Below are positions 1-5,594 of a DNA stretch of 5,594 bases, in pieces. Each line of letters starts with the position of its first letter. Positions within the stretch are counted from its first letter, which is position 1. The stretch is from positions 1-5,594 of the forward strand of contig JALGUI010000312.1 in assembly GCA_029820915.1 (NCBI GenBank), given 5' to 3'. Source of the stretch: Candidatus Zipacnadia bacterium. Its GTDB lineage: Bacteria > Armatimonadota > Zipacnadia > Zipacnadales > UBA5352. The translations under genes and the position numbers were made by a program. The notes beneath the pieces are model-generated. The model saw only the letters and a list, made by a program, of their open reading frames with translations. It had not been told where the DNA came from and ran no database searches.

Positions 1-1829
1 TCGTCATCGAAGCACTCGAAGCCGAGGCAGAGATTCCCATCGTCGGCCAGCACACGGCACACAGTCTGCTGCCGAGCCGGCTCGCCGGTCTGGTGGTGCA
101 CGAAGCCGGCCAGCTTCGTCGCGCCGGCCCAGCACACTTCATCGAGGCTGCCGTCGATCGCGGGCCCATCCTCCAATACCGGGCAGACCGCCTGGGGCAG
201 CAGGGCGATCTCCTCGTCGTGCTTAACGCTACGCGCCTCCCCCGCCAGCTCGAACCCGATGTCAAGGGTGATGGGCACCATCTCCGCCGTGGCCGGCACC
301 TGCGCGCCGGGCGCCATCAGTGTCACGGTGGTCGCCGCATCGCCGACAAGCAGTGAGCGGGCCTGTGCGGGCGGCAGGCCCTCGCCGGTCAGGCTGACGC
401 CGACGGGCAGCGGCGTGGGCAGGTTGTTGCGCAGCGTGACCGCGAAGCTCAGCGCACCGTCGGCCGCGGGCACCTGGCGCAGGCTCTGCACCTCCACCGG
501 GGCCGCGACGTAGAGCGTCTCGAAGGCGTGCAGCTTCAGCGGTAGCTCCAGCCCTTGGACGGCGGCCGTCGCCTGCAGATCGAGGCCCCTCCCGGCGCCC
601 AGGTCAGGCGGCAACTCGACGACGAAGCCGGCACTCGCCCTGTCGGCGTCTGTCGCCGTCACCGCCACCTCGCGGCCGTCGGCGACCGCGGTCAGGCTGA
701 ACTCCGCATTCGCGACGCCGCCCAGCCGGTGGCCGGCGAGCCCCAGCCCGGCGAGCCCCAGCGTGACCTCCGCCGGCACGCCGGCGACGACCCGCGAGGG
801 CGCCTCCAGGCCCAGGCTCACACCGCCCACGAGTTGCGCCGCGAGTGACGCGTACTGCTCGTACCAGTGTCGGCGCTGCTGCAGGAAGCCGTCGTGCTGC
901 CACGCCGAGAGGGGCCGCACGTGGTACGCCGTGAAGTCGATGGCCATCTCGGCGCCCGGCTCGACGTCCTGCGTCTTGGGGGCGGCGAACATGTGGAACT
1001 GGCTGCCCGTGTAGCCCATGTTCGGGAAGCCGGCCAGCATCACGCCCCCGCCGCCGGTCTCCGCGCCGTGCAGGTATTCCCAGCCGGTGTCGCCGGGGGG
1101 TTGCCGGTCCTTCGGCCGGCGCGTCGTCGTAGCATCGGGGAAGCTGTGCCACCCACCGCTGATGTTCCAGAACCAGTAGGCCGCCAGCTTCCGGTCGGTG
1201 TGGTTGCGCAGCGCGGTCTCCATGTGGACGCCCGGCACGCCGCGCTGTACGGTCGCGCGCACCCGCACATCCAGGGCGTCAACGTCCCGTCCGCTCTCAC
1301 TGCCGAATAGCTTCAGCGTGAAGGCCACGGTCTTGCGATCGGGGTCGTCGGCAAGCAGCTCGACGTCAGCGAGCCGCCGCGCATGATACCAGCCATCCCC
1401 CTCGGCCAGCGCGTTCTTGGCGGTCCACAACTGCATGGTGGCCCGTCCCAGACGCAGCGACGCCCCCTGGCCGCTGGTCACGAACGCGAACTCCGCGCCG
1501 CCCGCGCGCAGCACAACGCCGTCCTCGCTCGCCTCGACCTCGAAGGGCAGGTCCGCCTCGGCGCGCAGCAGATCCGGCAGCTCCGCCGCCGTGACGCCGC
1601 CTGCCAGCAGGCGCTCTTCGGCGGTCATCGGCGTGGGCGTCTCGGCAAGGGTTTCGAGAGGCTCGAGCGCGCGCGTCAGGTCCGTGATGCGCCCGCGCGC
1701 CGCCTGGTCCTGAGGGACGCCCTCCCGCCGCGCCGCCTGCAGGCAGTCATCGGCCTGCGCCAGCGCGTCATCGAACACGCGCCGCGCCGCCGGCGCCGAC
1801 TCCGAGGACGCGCCGGTCTCCTCGGCCAA
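1..1829 (-). CDS. C-terminal part of a secreted multidomain glycosidase-like protein (beta-sandwich, Ig-like, CBM9-like); runs off left edge
   Basis: This frame has no stop from 1967 down to the left edge, about 655 codons. It was found by translating the minus strand directly, because it has no stop inside the window. No convincing start exists: the candidates are TTG at 1829, GTG at 1778 and ATG at 1628, and none has a Shine-Dalgarno sequence. I therefore read it as the continuation of the 1768-3105 frame after a frameshift. In order it shows: a helical, Ala/Glu-rich linker (about 1829-1630); a large beta-rich domain (about 1610-880) with a motif like VHMETALRNHTDRKLAAYW, resembling the galactose-mutarotase-like sandwiches found beside glycosidase barrels; two Ig-like beta domains (about 830-560 and 510-240); and the beginning of a CBM9/DOMON-like domain (about 185 to the edge). 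The last is marked by AIDGSLDEVCW and, after a gap, QTVCRVLADDGNLCLGFEC, matching the family pattern DG.lDe..W ... qT....DD..LYlgf. The coding reality is clear; the domain names are inferred from pattern. Confidence 0.8.
   Translation of the reverse strand, partial: MAEETGASSESAPAARRVFDDALAQADDCLQAARREGVPQDQAARGRITDLTRALEPLETLAETPTPMTAEERLLAGGVTAAELPDLLRAEADLPFEVEASEDGVVLRAGGAEFAFVTSGQGASLRLGRATMQLWTAKNALAEGDGWYHARRLADVELLADDPDRKTVAFTLKLFGSESGRDVDALDVRVRATVQRGVPGVHMETALRNHTDRKLAAYWFWNISGGWHSFPDATTTRRPKDRQPPGDTGWEYLHGAETGGGGVMLAGFPNMGYTGSQFHMFAAPKTQDVEPGAEMAIDFTAYHVRPLSAWQHDGFLQQRRHWYEQYASLAAQLVGGVSLGLEAPSRVVAGVPAEVTLGLAGLGLAGHRLGGVANAEFSLTAVADGREVAVTATDADRASAGFVVELPPDLGAGRGLDLQATAAVQGLELPLKLHAFETLYVAAPVEVQSLRQVPAADGALSFAVTLRNNLPTPLPVGVSLTGEGLPPAQARSLLVGDAATTVTLMAPGAQVPATAEMVPITLDIGFELAGEARSVKHDEEIALLPQAVCPVLEDGPAIDGSLDEVCWAGATKLAGFVHHQTGEPARQQTVCRVLADDGNLCLGFECFDD
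733..762 (-). repeat. In-frame 15-base tandem duplication
   Basis: The unit at 733-747 is repeated perfectly at 748-762. In the coding frame it gives LGLAG twice in a row within the first Ig-like domain (VTLGLAGLGLAGHRLGG). It adds five residues to a beta strand or turn and looks like a recent replication-slippage event. Confidence 0.85.
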
Positions 1830-3105
1830 CTGCGCCCAGCCGCAGCGAGCAGCTCCGCGCCATGCTCGCGGCCTCGCCCAGGCAGTTGGCGAGGTAGGCG
1901 TCCTGTGTAACGTAGATGCGGCCGGAGTCGGCGGGCAGCTCGACCCGGAGCTTGCCGTCGCGGGCCATCAGGGACCGGCCGGAGTAGAGGTCGGCCACGC
2001 GCGGGTCATCCAGGTGCCACGGCAGCTCGACGCGCCGCGGCTCTGCCGCCGAGTTGCCTGCCACCAACGCTCGCTCGTAGGGGCGGTAGTGGACCGCCCC
2101 GTCGCTCGCCGGCGGCCCGGTCGGCATGCCCGTGTCGGTGCGATAGAGCTGCCGCAGGATATCCTGGCGCTCCTCCCCTGTGGCGGTCCACTGCTGGAAG
2201 CCGCACAGCTTGGCGCAGGCGTAGGCGAGGAAGGCGTGCGGCTTCTCGAGCTCGCGCGCGGGAAGATAGGTCAGTGGCGCGATGGAGCCGCCGGCGTCCG
2301 TGAACTCACGCCACTGCTCGTACGCCCGCAAGACCGCCGCCCAGTTGTGTGTCCGGCACAGCCTGGCGGGGTCGCGCCGCATCTCGTCCGTGGGCCAGCG
2401 GAACACGAAGGACTCCCACATCAGGGTGTCGCCGTGGCCGGAGTACTCGTGCCGCGGGCCGCCGGAGTTGAGCATTACGGCGAAGTCGGCGCCGTGGGCC
2501 TTGACCGCCTCGTAGACGTCCATCAGCGCCCGCTTGTACATCTCGGTGTTATCCTCGTCCGGGTACAGGTGCTCATGGATGCCCAGCTCGGGACCGTAGC
2601 ACGTGGGATAGGGATGAACGTTGTCAACGAAGACGCCGTCGGCGCCGGTCGCCAGGACGTTCTCGACGCCGCGCACGTAGGCATCGGCGATCCCCGGCTG
2701 GTTGCAGCAGGACTGGTACAGGCCCGCGGGGTAGTTGGGGTCATCGAAGGGGCGGCGACGCTCGCCATCCTCCCGGATGAGCACCCAGGCGGGGTGATCG
2801 ACCAGGTCGATCTCCCGCCAGAACGGCTGAGTCCTGAACCCGGGCGACTCGCGGCTGTCCACGACCTTGTAGAGGGACACGTAGGGCATGATGCGCAGGC
2901 CCCAGCGGTGCGCCTCCTCCGCGGTCTCCGGCGTGGCGGGCACATGACTGATGTAGGTCACGCCCGCGTCGGCCAGCTCCTGGAAGGTCATGCCTGAGGT
3001 ATAGCAACTGTAGACCTGGCGGGTGAACGACCAGTCCGCCCCACCCGCCGAGCACGCAATCGCCAAGAGCAAGCACACCAGCGCTGTGTTGCGCACGGCC
3101 ATCAC
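1768..3105 (-). CDS. N-terminal part of secreted TIM-barrel glycosidase-like protein (GHL15/GH114-like), truncated by frameshift
   Basis: This frame gives 445 residues, of which about the first 415 look native. Residues 1-23 form a signal peptide: a short basic start, the hydrophobic run ALVCLLLAIA, then C18. C18 sits in a weak lipobox (LAIAC), so a lipoprotein is possible; signal peptidase I cleavage near GGA is the alternative. Residues about 25-325 look like a TIM barrel. GADGVFVDN (154-162) places D161 at the end of a strand as a candidate nucleophile, and LMWESF places E231 as a candidate acid/base. This spacing is seen in the hypothetical glycosyl hydrolase families (GHL15 type) and GH114-like barrels. 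Residues about 335-408 are a small all-beta domain (ALVAGNSAAEPRRVELPW and onward) typical after such barrels. The final 30 or so residues (LGAVGRGDRRVLG and onward) are out-of-frame readthrough. The gene follows a 366-base gap and has its own ribosome-binding site. Coding status is firm; the exact family and substrate are not. Confidence 0.82.
   Translation of the reverse strand: MMAVRNTALVCLLLAIACSAGGADWSFTRQVYSCYTSGMTFQELADAGVTYISHVPATPETAEEAHRWGLRIMPYVSLYKVVDSRESPGFRTQPFWREIDLVDHPAWVLIREDGERRRPFDDPNYPAGLYQSCCNQPGIADAYVRGVENVLATGADGVFVDNVHPYPTCYGPELGIHEHLYPDEDNTEMYKRALMDVYEAVKAHGADFAVMLNSGGPRHEYSGHGDTLMWESFVFRWPTDEMRRDPARLCRTHNWAAVLRAYEQWREFTDAGGSIAPLTYLPARELEKPHAFLAYACAKLCGFQQWTATGEERQDILRQLYRTDTGMPTGPPASDGAVHYRPYERALVAGNSAAEPRRVELPWHLDDPRVADLYSGRSLMARDGKLRVELPADSGRIYVTQDAYLANCLGEAASMARSCSLRLGAVGRGDRRVLGVGAGGAARVR
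1830..1860 (-). other. Probable frameshift junction between the two halves of one gene
   Basis: Upstream of this stretch the frame of the 1768-3105 gene reads as normal protein (YVTQDAYLANCLGEAASMAR). Downstream, the same frame degenerates into Arg/Gly-rich text and stops at a TGA at 1770-1768. The frame with codons at 1827-1829 reads as normal protein from AQLAEETGASSES onward. Going from one to the other needs one base skipped or two bases added. Removing one G from the GGG near 1835 would give SMARSCSLRLAQLAEE. Alternatively, two missing single bases would give a more helix-like MARELLAAAG followed by AQLAEE, because the third frame briefly reads ELLAAAG here. I cannot tell a sequencing or assembly error from a real mutation. 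I see no obvious slippery motif that would support programmed frameshifting. Confidence 0.65.
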
Positions 3106-3110
3106 TCCTC
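3094..3110 (-). promoter_or_regulatory. Ribosome-binding site with three possible starts
   Basis: On the minus strand GAGGAG lies at 3110-3105 and overlaps a GTG (3105-3103), followed at once by ATG (3102-3100) and then a second GTG (3096-3094). The first GTG overlaps the Shine-Dalgarno sequence and the ATG is only 2 bases from it, both too close for normal initiation. The GTG at 3096 sits 8 bases after GAGGAG, a normal spacing, and gives a start MRNTALVCLLLAIAC that is still a good signal peptide. The GTG at 3096 is therefore the better candidate. The choice changes only three residues. Confidence 0.55.
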
Positions 3111-3186
3111 GGCTTCAGAATGCCCCGCCTGCGTTGGACGGCGCCTGCGGGCAGGAGATTACGTACTGACGGCAGGCCTGTTCCAC

Positions 3187-3215
3187 AGCATATGCCATGC
3201 CAACGGCATGTGCAA
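3187..3215 (-). promoter_or_regulatory. Candidate sigma-70-like promoter for the secreted glycosidase gene
   Basis: Reading the minus strand, TTGCAC (3215-3210) and TATGCT (3192-3187) are separated by exactly 17 bases. The -10 box matches the consensus at four of six positions and the -35 box at three of six. Transcription would begin near 3180, leaving a leader of roughly 75-85 bases before the start codon. This is one of the few AT-richer patches in the intergenic region. The match is weak and the lineage's consensus is unknown, so this is a suggestion only. Confidence 0.3.
3188..3213. repeat. Inverted repeat overlapping the candidate promoter (operator-like)
   Basis: The arms GCATATGCC (3188-3196) and GGCATGTGC (3205-3213) pair over 9 positions with one G-T wobble, around an 8-base centre ATGCCAAC. 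ATGCC also occurs twice in tandem (3192-3201) and once inverted (GGCAT, 3205-3209). The repeat covers the spacer and part of both candidate promoter boxes, the position expected of a repressor site. It could equally be a simple stem-loop belonging to the repeat cluster next to it. Confidence 0.45.
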
Positions 3216-3218
3216 GCG

Positions 3219-3254
3219 AGGGCGACGACAGCGGCCCTTCGGGCCGCGTCCAGG
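3219..3254. repeat. 36-base direct repeat, copy 1, with internal hairpin
   Basis: This stretch is identical over 36 bases to 3332-3367 (starting points 113 bases apart), with the flanking bases differing on both sides. Inside it, GCGGCCC TTC GGGCCGC (3231-3247) forms a 7-bp hairpin with a 3-base loop. Directly downstream on the plus strand lies a copy of the 16-base repeat (3257-3272). Confidence 0.9.
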
Positions 3255-3256
3255 CA

Positions 3257-3272
3257 GGGCGCCCGGACTCCA
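3257..3272. repeat. 16-base repeat, copy 1
   Basis: GGGCGCCCGGACTCCA occurs here and again, perfectly, at 3435-3450. It contains the palindrome GGGCGCCC. On the minus strand, in reading order, this copy lies just before the 36-base repeat copy 1. Confidence 0.85.
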
Positions 3273-3300
3273 CGGCCAAGCCGTTTGCCTTTGCCGTGTG

Positions 3301-3322
3301 CCGCCAACGCCCTCGTTGGCGG
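3301..3322. repeat. Stem-loop, 9-bp perfect stem
   Basis: CCGCCAACG (3301-3309) pairs perfectly with CGTTGGCGG (3314-3322) around a 4-base loop. It abuts the next stem-loop without a gap. No T-tract follows on the minus strand. Confidence 0.8.
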
Positions 3323-3339
3323 GTCGCCCGAAGGGCGAC
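3323..3339. repeat. Stem-loop, 7-bp perfect stem
   Basis: GTCGCCC (3323-3329) pairs with GGGCGAC (3333-3339) around a GAA loop. The right arm is the start of the 36-base repeat copy 2, so this fold uses part of the repeat unit. Confidence 0.75.
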
Positions 3340-3367
3340 GACAGCGGCCCTTCGGGCCGCGTCCAGG
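3332..3367. repeat. 36-base direct repeat, copy 2, with internal hairpin
   Basis: This is a perfect match to 3219-3254, with the same 7-bp hairpin at 3344-3360. Its left end also forms the right arm of another hairpin with 3323-3329, so this copy can fold in two ways. A perfect repeat in a region not under coding constraint suggests a recent duplication or a mobile, REP-like family with further genomic copies. Confidence 0.9.
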
Positions 3368-3370
3368 TGA

Positions 3371-3385
3371 GGCCGCTTCGCGGCC
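3371..3385. repeat. Stem-loop, 6-bp stem with TTC loop
   Basis: GGCCGC (3371-3376) pairs with GCGGCC (3380-3385) around TTC. The loop and part of the stem match the hairpin in the 36-base repeats, so it may be a decayed relative. Confidence 0.65.
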
Positions 3386-3390
3386 CCCGG

Positions 3391-3411
3391 GGAGTTCGCG
3401 GCGCGAACTCC
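3391..3411. repeat. Stem-loop, near-perfect palindrome after the upstream gene
   Basis: GGAGTTCGCG (3391-3400) is the exact reverse complement of 3402-3411 with one base between, so about 8 bp can form around a 5-base loop. It lies about 60 bases past the stop of the right-hand gene and could act as a transcript-end structure, but it lacks a T-tract. Confidence 0.7.
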
Positions 3412-3434
3412 AGAGCGCTGGCGGAGCGAGCGCG

Positions 3435-3450
3435 GGGCGCCCGGACTCCA
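3435..3450. repeat. 16-base repeat, copy 2
   Basis: This is a perfect copy of 3257-3272, about 20 bases past the stop codon of the right-hand glycosidase-like gene. In minus-strand order the region reads 16-mer, hairpins, 36-mer, hairpins, 16-mer, 36-mer, which looks like a partly duplicated unit with its middle filled by extra stem-loops. Confidence 0.85.
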
Positions 3451-3471
3451 GGCTATGCGCGGATGTCCGGC

Positions 3472-5594
3472 TCAGCCGCCGAGCTTCGCGCGCTCGACGT
3501 GGATGCGGTCGTCGATGATCCGCCGCAGGCCCTCAAGCTTGGCCTCGATCAGCTCGGGAGTCACCATGTACCCGTAGCCCTCGCCGTGCCAGCCCAGACG
3601 CGAGTCGGCCTCGCACAGCGGGATCGCCGCGCGCGCGCTCCCCACCTCGTCGCGGCACAACTCCTCCATGCGGTCGAGCAAGGTCAGGCGCTGAGCGGGG
3701 TCCACCGCCGCGTGGTAGGCATCGCGCGTCATGATGAACTCGGTGATGTTCGCTGAGCTGAGGAGCTGCACCAGGCAGTAGCGCGCGACACCGATCTCGC
3801 GCTCGAGGCGCTTGCGGTCGGCCCCCGCGGCCTCGTCGAGCGCGGGCCCCATGAGCTCGATGCCCGCCGCCCACTGCTCGGCCACGGCGCGGTAGCACTC
3901 GACGACCTTCTCGGCGCCGAAGGGGCTGACCCAGTCGAGACGGTCGCCCTCGATGACGGTGTCGAGCAGCCACGAGCGCGGGAACTTGCGGTCGATACGG
4001 TCGAAGGCCCACGGCAGCGCCGGTCCGCGCGACATCGGGCCATAGTACATGACCGGGATGGAGGTCGGGAAGTCGTCCTGGGCGGTGCAGAGCTGCTGCC
4101 AGCCGGCGACCATGTCGGCGGCCGCCTCAGGGCCGAAGTGGCGCGTGGCAACCGCCATCAGCGCGTCCTCGACCGACGGCTGTGGCCCCCAGGTCATCTC
4201 GCCCGCGACCTCGGTGGCGAGCGAGGGCATGTTGCCGAAGTTCCAGCAGGTCATCATGCCGGTGACGCCGGCCTCGACCAGCGTCTGCCACTTGCGCGCG
4301 ATCTTGTGCAGCGTCGGCAGGTACGGGACGTTCGGGTTCTCGTGGGTGGTGCCAATCTGCAGCTTGGCGTACACAGGCATGGCACGCGAGCGCTGGAACT
4401 CGGCGACGCCGGTGAAGCGCGGCGACGGGCCAATGACCTTGATGGAGTACTCATCGTTCTGGTACTCGAAACCGCAGGCCTGTGTCATCTCGCCGCGCTC
4501 GTAGTCGCCCATCACGATGACATCGTCGGGGAGCTGCTCGAGGACTCCGCGCTGCGGGTCCTCCTCCCACATGCTCCAGCTCCAGTTCCACGCGATGACC
4601 TCGGCGTCGGGCCTGGCGGCCTTGACGCCGTCGCGGATGAGCGTGATGATCTCGCCCACCACCTCCTGCGGCGTGCGCTCGGCGCAGCGCGGGCAGATCT
4701 TGCCGTCAACGATCATCTCCTCAAGCTGCTCGGCGTTGCCCGGCATACGCGCATGGCACCAGCAGTGGCTGGGGTACTCGGACGCGGTGATGAGCAGCAC
4801 GCCGGCCAGCTCGGGCACCTGCGTGAAGACGTACTCGCACGACTCGCGCAGGTAGCGCTTGACCTCGTCGGTGCTCGAGCACAGGTAGTTGACGGGCTTG
4901 AGGTGGCACAGCGGGCCCCGCACCTGCGGATGCCTGTCCCAGAACGGATCGTCCTCATCGAGACCCATGGGCTCGTTCATGTAAAGGTAGACCTTCAGCC
5001 CCAGGCGCTCGGCCCGCCGGCACAGCCGCCGCAGCTCGCCCAGGATGCGGTCGGAGTCCTCACCGAACTCCGGGAAGACCGAGCACTTCGCGAACTTGCG
5101 CAGCGCGCCGCGGAGCCAGATGCCGTTGAAGCCGTGCATCGCCAGGCGCAGCAGCAGGTTGTCATGGTAGAACTCGTCCGGGCCCGCGTCCTCCTCGACC
5201 CAGGCCGGATAGGTGCACTGGACGTCACGCCACTTCGTCTCGAAGGGCGCGCCGACGTAGCCCGTCAGCTCCTCGACGTAGAAGGGCGACAGTGGCGAGC
5301 GGTGGATGCGGTGCGCGAACAGCGGCGCGCGCGTCTCCTCGACCGCCGGGACGAAGGGCCCGCCGCGCTCGCGCATGTGCGCGATGAGGCGGAAGACGCC
5401 GTGCAGCACGCCCACCGGGCCGGCGCCGACGACCTCGATGCCGTCGGGCGAGACGGACAGCGCGTGGGCCTCGGGGTGGTCGCCGACCGACGGATCGATG
5501 CGCAGGGCGATGGCGCGCTGCGACGCGGCGGCGAGCGCCAAGCCGTAGGAGTGCGTGAGCACGCCCGCGAGCAGATCGGCGGCGGTCGCGACGG
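3472..5594 (-). CDS. TIM-barrel glycoside-hydrolase-like protein (GH20/GH67-like architecture); 5' end beyond right edge
   Basis: The frame is open from the right edge to a TGA at 3474-3472, at least 706 codons. A GTG at 5562 could serve as start, but the ten codons before it (VATAADLLAG) continue an N-terminal domain pattern, so the true start lies outside the window. Counting from 5562, residues about 1-75 fit the small alpha/beta domain that precedes GH20 and GH67 barrels (ALSVSPDGIEVVGAGPVGVL and the helix after it). Residues about 85-450 look like a barrel: GFNGIWLRGALRKF, VYLYMNEP (E197), GVLLITASEYPSHCWCH (E262), EVIAWNWSWSMW, and TGMMTCWNFG. E197 and E262 are candidate catalytic acids. 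C267, C269, C290 and C293 form a cluster that may bind zinc. Residues about 455-690 are mainly helical and end with SRLGWHGEGYGYMVTPELIE, a motif I associate with uncharacterised glycosidases of this type. Family and substrate are uncertain. It is probably transcribed separately from the left-hand gene. Confidence 0.8.
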   Translation of the reverse strand, partial: VATAADLLAGVLTHSYGLALAAASQRAIALRIDPSVGDHPEAHALSVSPDGIEVVGAGPVGVLHGVFRLIAHMRERGGPFVPAVEETRAPLFAHRIHRSPLSPFYVEELTGYVGAPFETKWRDVQCTYPAWVEEDAGPDEFYHDNLLLRLAMHGFNGIWLRGALRKFAKCSVFPEFGEDSDRILGELRRLCRRAERLGLKVYLYMNEPMGLDEDDPFWDRHPQVRGPLCHLKPVNYLCSSTDEVKRYLRESCEYVFTQVPELAGVLLITASEYPSHCWCHARMPGNAEQLEEMIVDGKICPRCAERTPQEVVGEIITLIRDGVKAARPDAEVIAWNWSWSMWEEDPQRGVLEQLPDDVIVMGDYERGEMTQACGFEYQNDEYSIKVIGPSPRFTGVAEFQRSRAMPVYAKLQIGTTHENPNVPYLPTLHKIARKWQTLVEAGVTGMMTCWNFGNMPSLATEVAGEMTWGPQPSVEDALMAVATRHFGPEAAADMVAGWQQLCTAQDDFPTSIPVMYYGPMSRGPALPWAFDRIDRKFPRSWLLDTVIEGDRLDWVSPFGAEKVVECYRAVAEQWAAGIELMGPALDEAAGADRKRLEREIGVARYCLVQLLSSANITEFIMTRDAYHAAVDPAQRLTLLDRMEELCRDEVGSARAAIPLCEADSRLGWHGEGYGYMVTPELIEAKLEGLRRIIDDRIHVERAKLGG

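Larger units (their letters stand above)
3106..3471. other. Intergenic region with repeats and stem-loops, no gene
   Basis: These 366 bases separate two minus-strand genes. Open frames crossing it on either strand are Arg/Pro/Gly-rich, have no ribosome-binding site and overlap the flanking genes, so I reject them. The region holds the downstream gene's candidate promoter, two copies of a 36-base repeat, two copies of a 16-base repeat and at least six stem-loops. No stem is followed by a T-tract on the minus strand, so there is no classical intrinsic terminator for the upstream gene, although strong stems here may still end or stabilise its transcript. Confidence 0.8.

Noticed and set aside
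604..1152. Minus-strand open frame of 182 codons within the left region
   Set aside because: The translation is mostly Arg, Gly and Ala. A different minus-strand frame over the same bases reads as beta-sandwich protein and continues without stops to the edge.
1770..1860. Programmed ribosomal frameshift
   Set aside because: No slippery run, in-frame stop at the shift point or stimulatory Shine-Dalgarno-like sequence was seen; a sequence error or mutation is simpler.
1383..1910. Plus-strand open frame of 175 codons
   Set aside because: It is Arg-rich, without motifs, and is antisense to the linker and beta-sandwich coding region.
2014..2997. Plus-strand open frame of 327 codons opposite the barrel domain
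   Set aside because: It lies entirely antisense to a frame with a signal peptide and clear domain text. Its own translation is Val/Arg/Gly-rich with no recognisable motif or ribosome-binding site, as expected for a shadow in GC-rich DNA.
2741..3307. Minus-strand open frame of 188 codons overlapping the start of the secreted gene
   Set aside because: It shares bases with the signal peptide and barrel in another frame, lacks domain-like text, and begins inside the repeat cluster.
3219..3367. CRISPR-like array
   Set aside because: There are only two copies of the repeat, each with a strong internal palindrome, and the interval between them contains other stem-loops rather than a spacer of regular length.
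3344..3411. Intrinsic terminator for the right-hand gene
   Set aside because: Stems are strong but no run of T follows any of them on the minus strand, so a classical terminator cannot be claimed.
3120..3756. Plus-strand open frames across the intergenic region
   Set aside because: They run through the hairpin repeats and into the antisense of the right-hand gene. Their Arg/Pro/Gly composition reflects the repeats, not a protein.

Overview
This is a GC-rich window with almost all coding capacity on the minus strand. It holds two large proteins that look like carbohydrate-active enzymes, separated by a 366-base intergenic region packed with inverted and direct repeats. The gene style (GTG starts, strong GAGGAG ribosome-binding site, large secreted multidomain glycosidase-like proteins with a CBM9-like end) suggests an uncultured polysaccharide-degrading bacterium, for example from the Armatimonadota, Planctomycetota, Lentisphaerota or a related lineage. 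I cannot place it more precisely from sequence alone. No rRNA, tRNA, CRISPR array, transposase or phage gene was seen.

Right part (3472-5594, minus): the 3' portion of a glycoside-hydrolase-like gene, at least 706 residues, whose true start lies beyond the right edge. It shows an N-terminal domain like those preceding GH20/GH67 barrels, then a TIM-barrel-like region with a four-cysteine cluster, then a helical C-terminal part. Middle (3106-3471): no gene, but a candidate promoter overlapped by an inverted repeat, two perfect copies of a 36-base repeat each carrying a hairpin, a second 16-base repeat pair, and several further strong stem-loops.

Left part (1-3105, minus): what looks like one secreted protein of more than 1030 residues, split in this sequence by a frameshift near 1830-1860. 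The first frame (1768-3105) encodes a signal peptide, a TIM-barrel glycosidase-like domain and a small beta domain. The second frame is open from 1967 to the left edge. It continues with a helical linker, a large beta-sandwich domain, two Ig-like domains and the start of a CBM9-like carbohydrate-binding domain that runs out of the window. Both halves read as real protein, so I read them as one interrupted gene rather than two genes.

The two genes are co-directional but probably separately transcribed. Together they suggest glycan breakdown: an exported multidomain enzyme and a second glycosidase of unknown location. The substrate cannot be named from this window.
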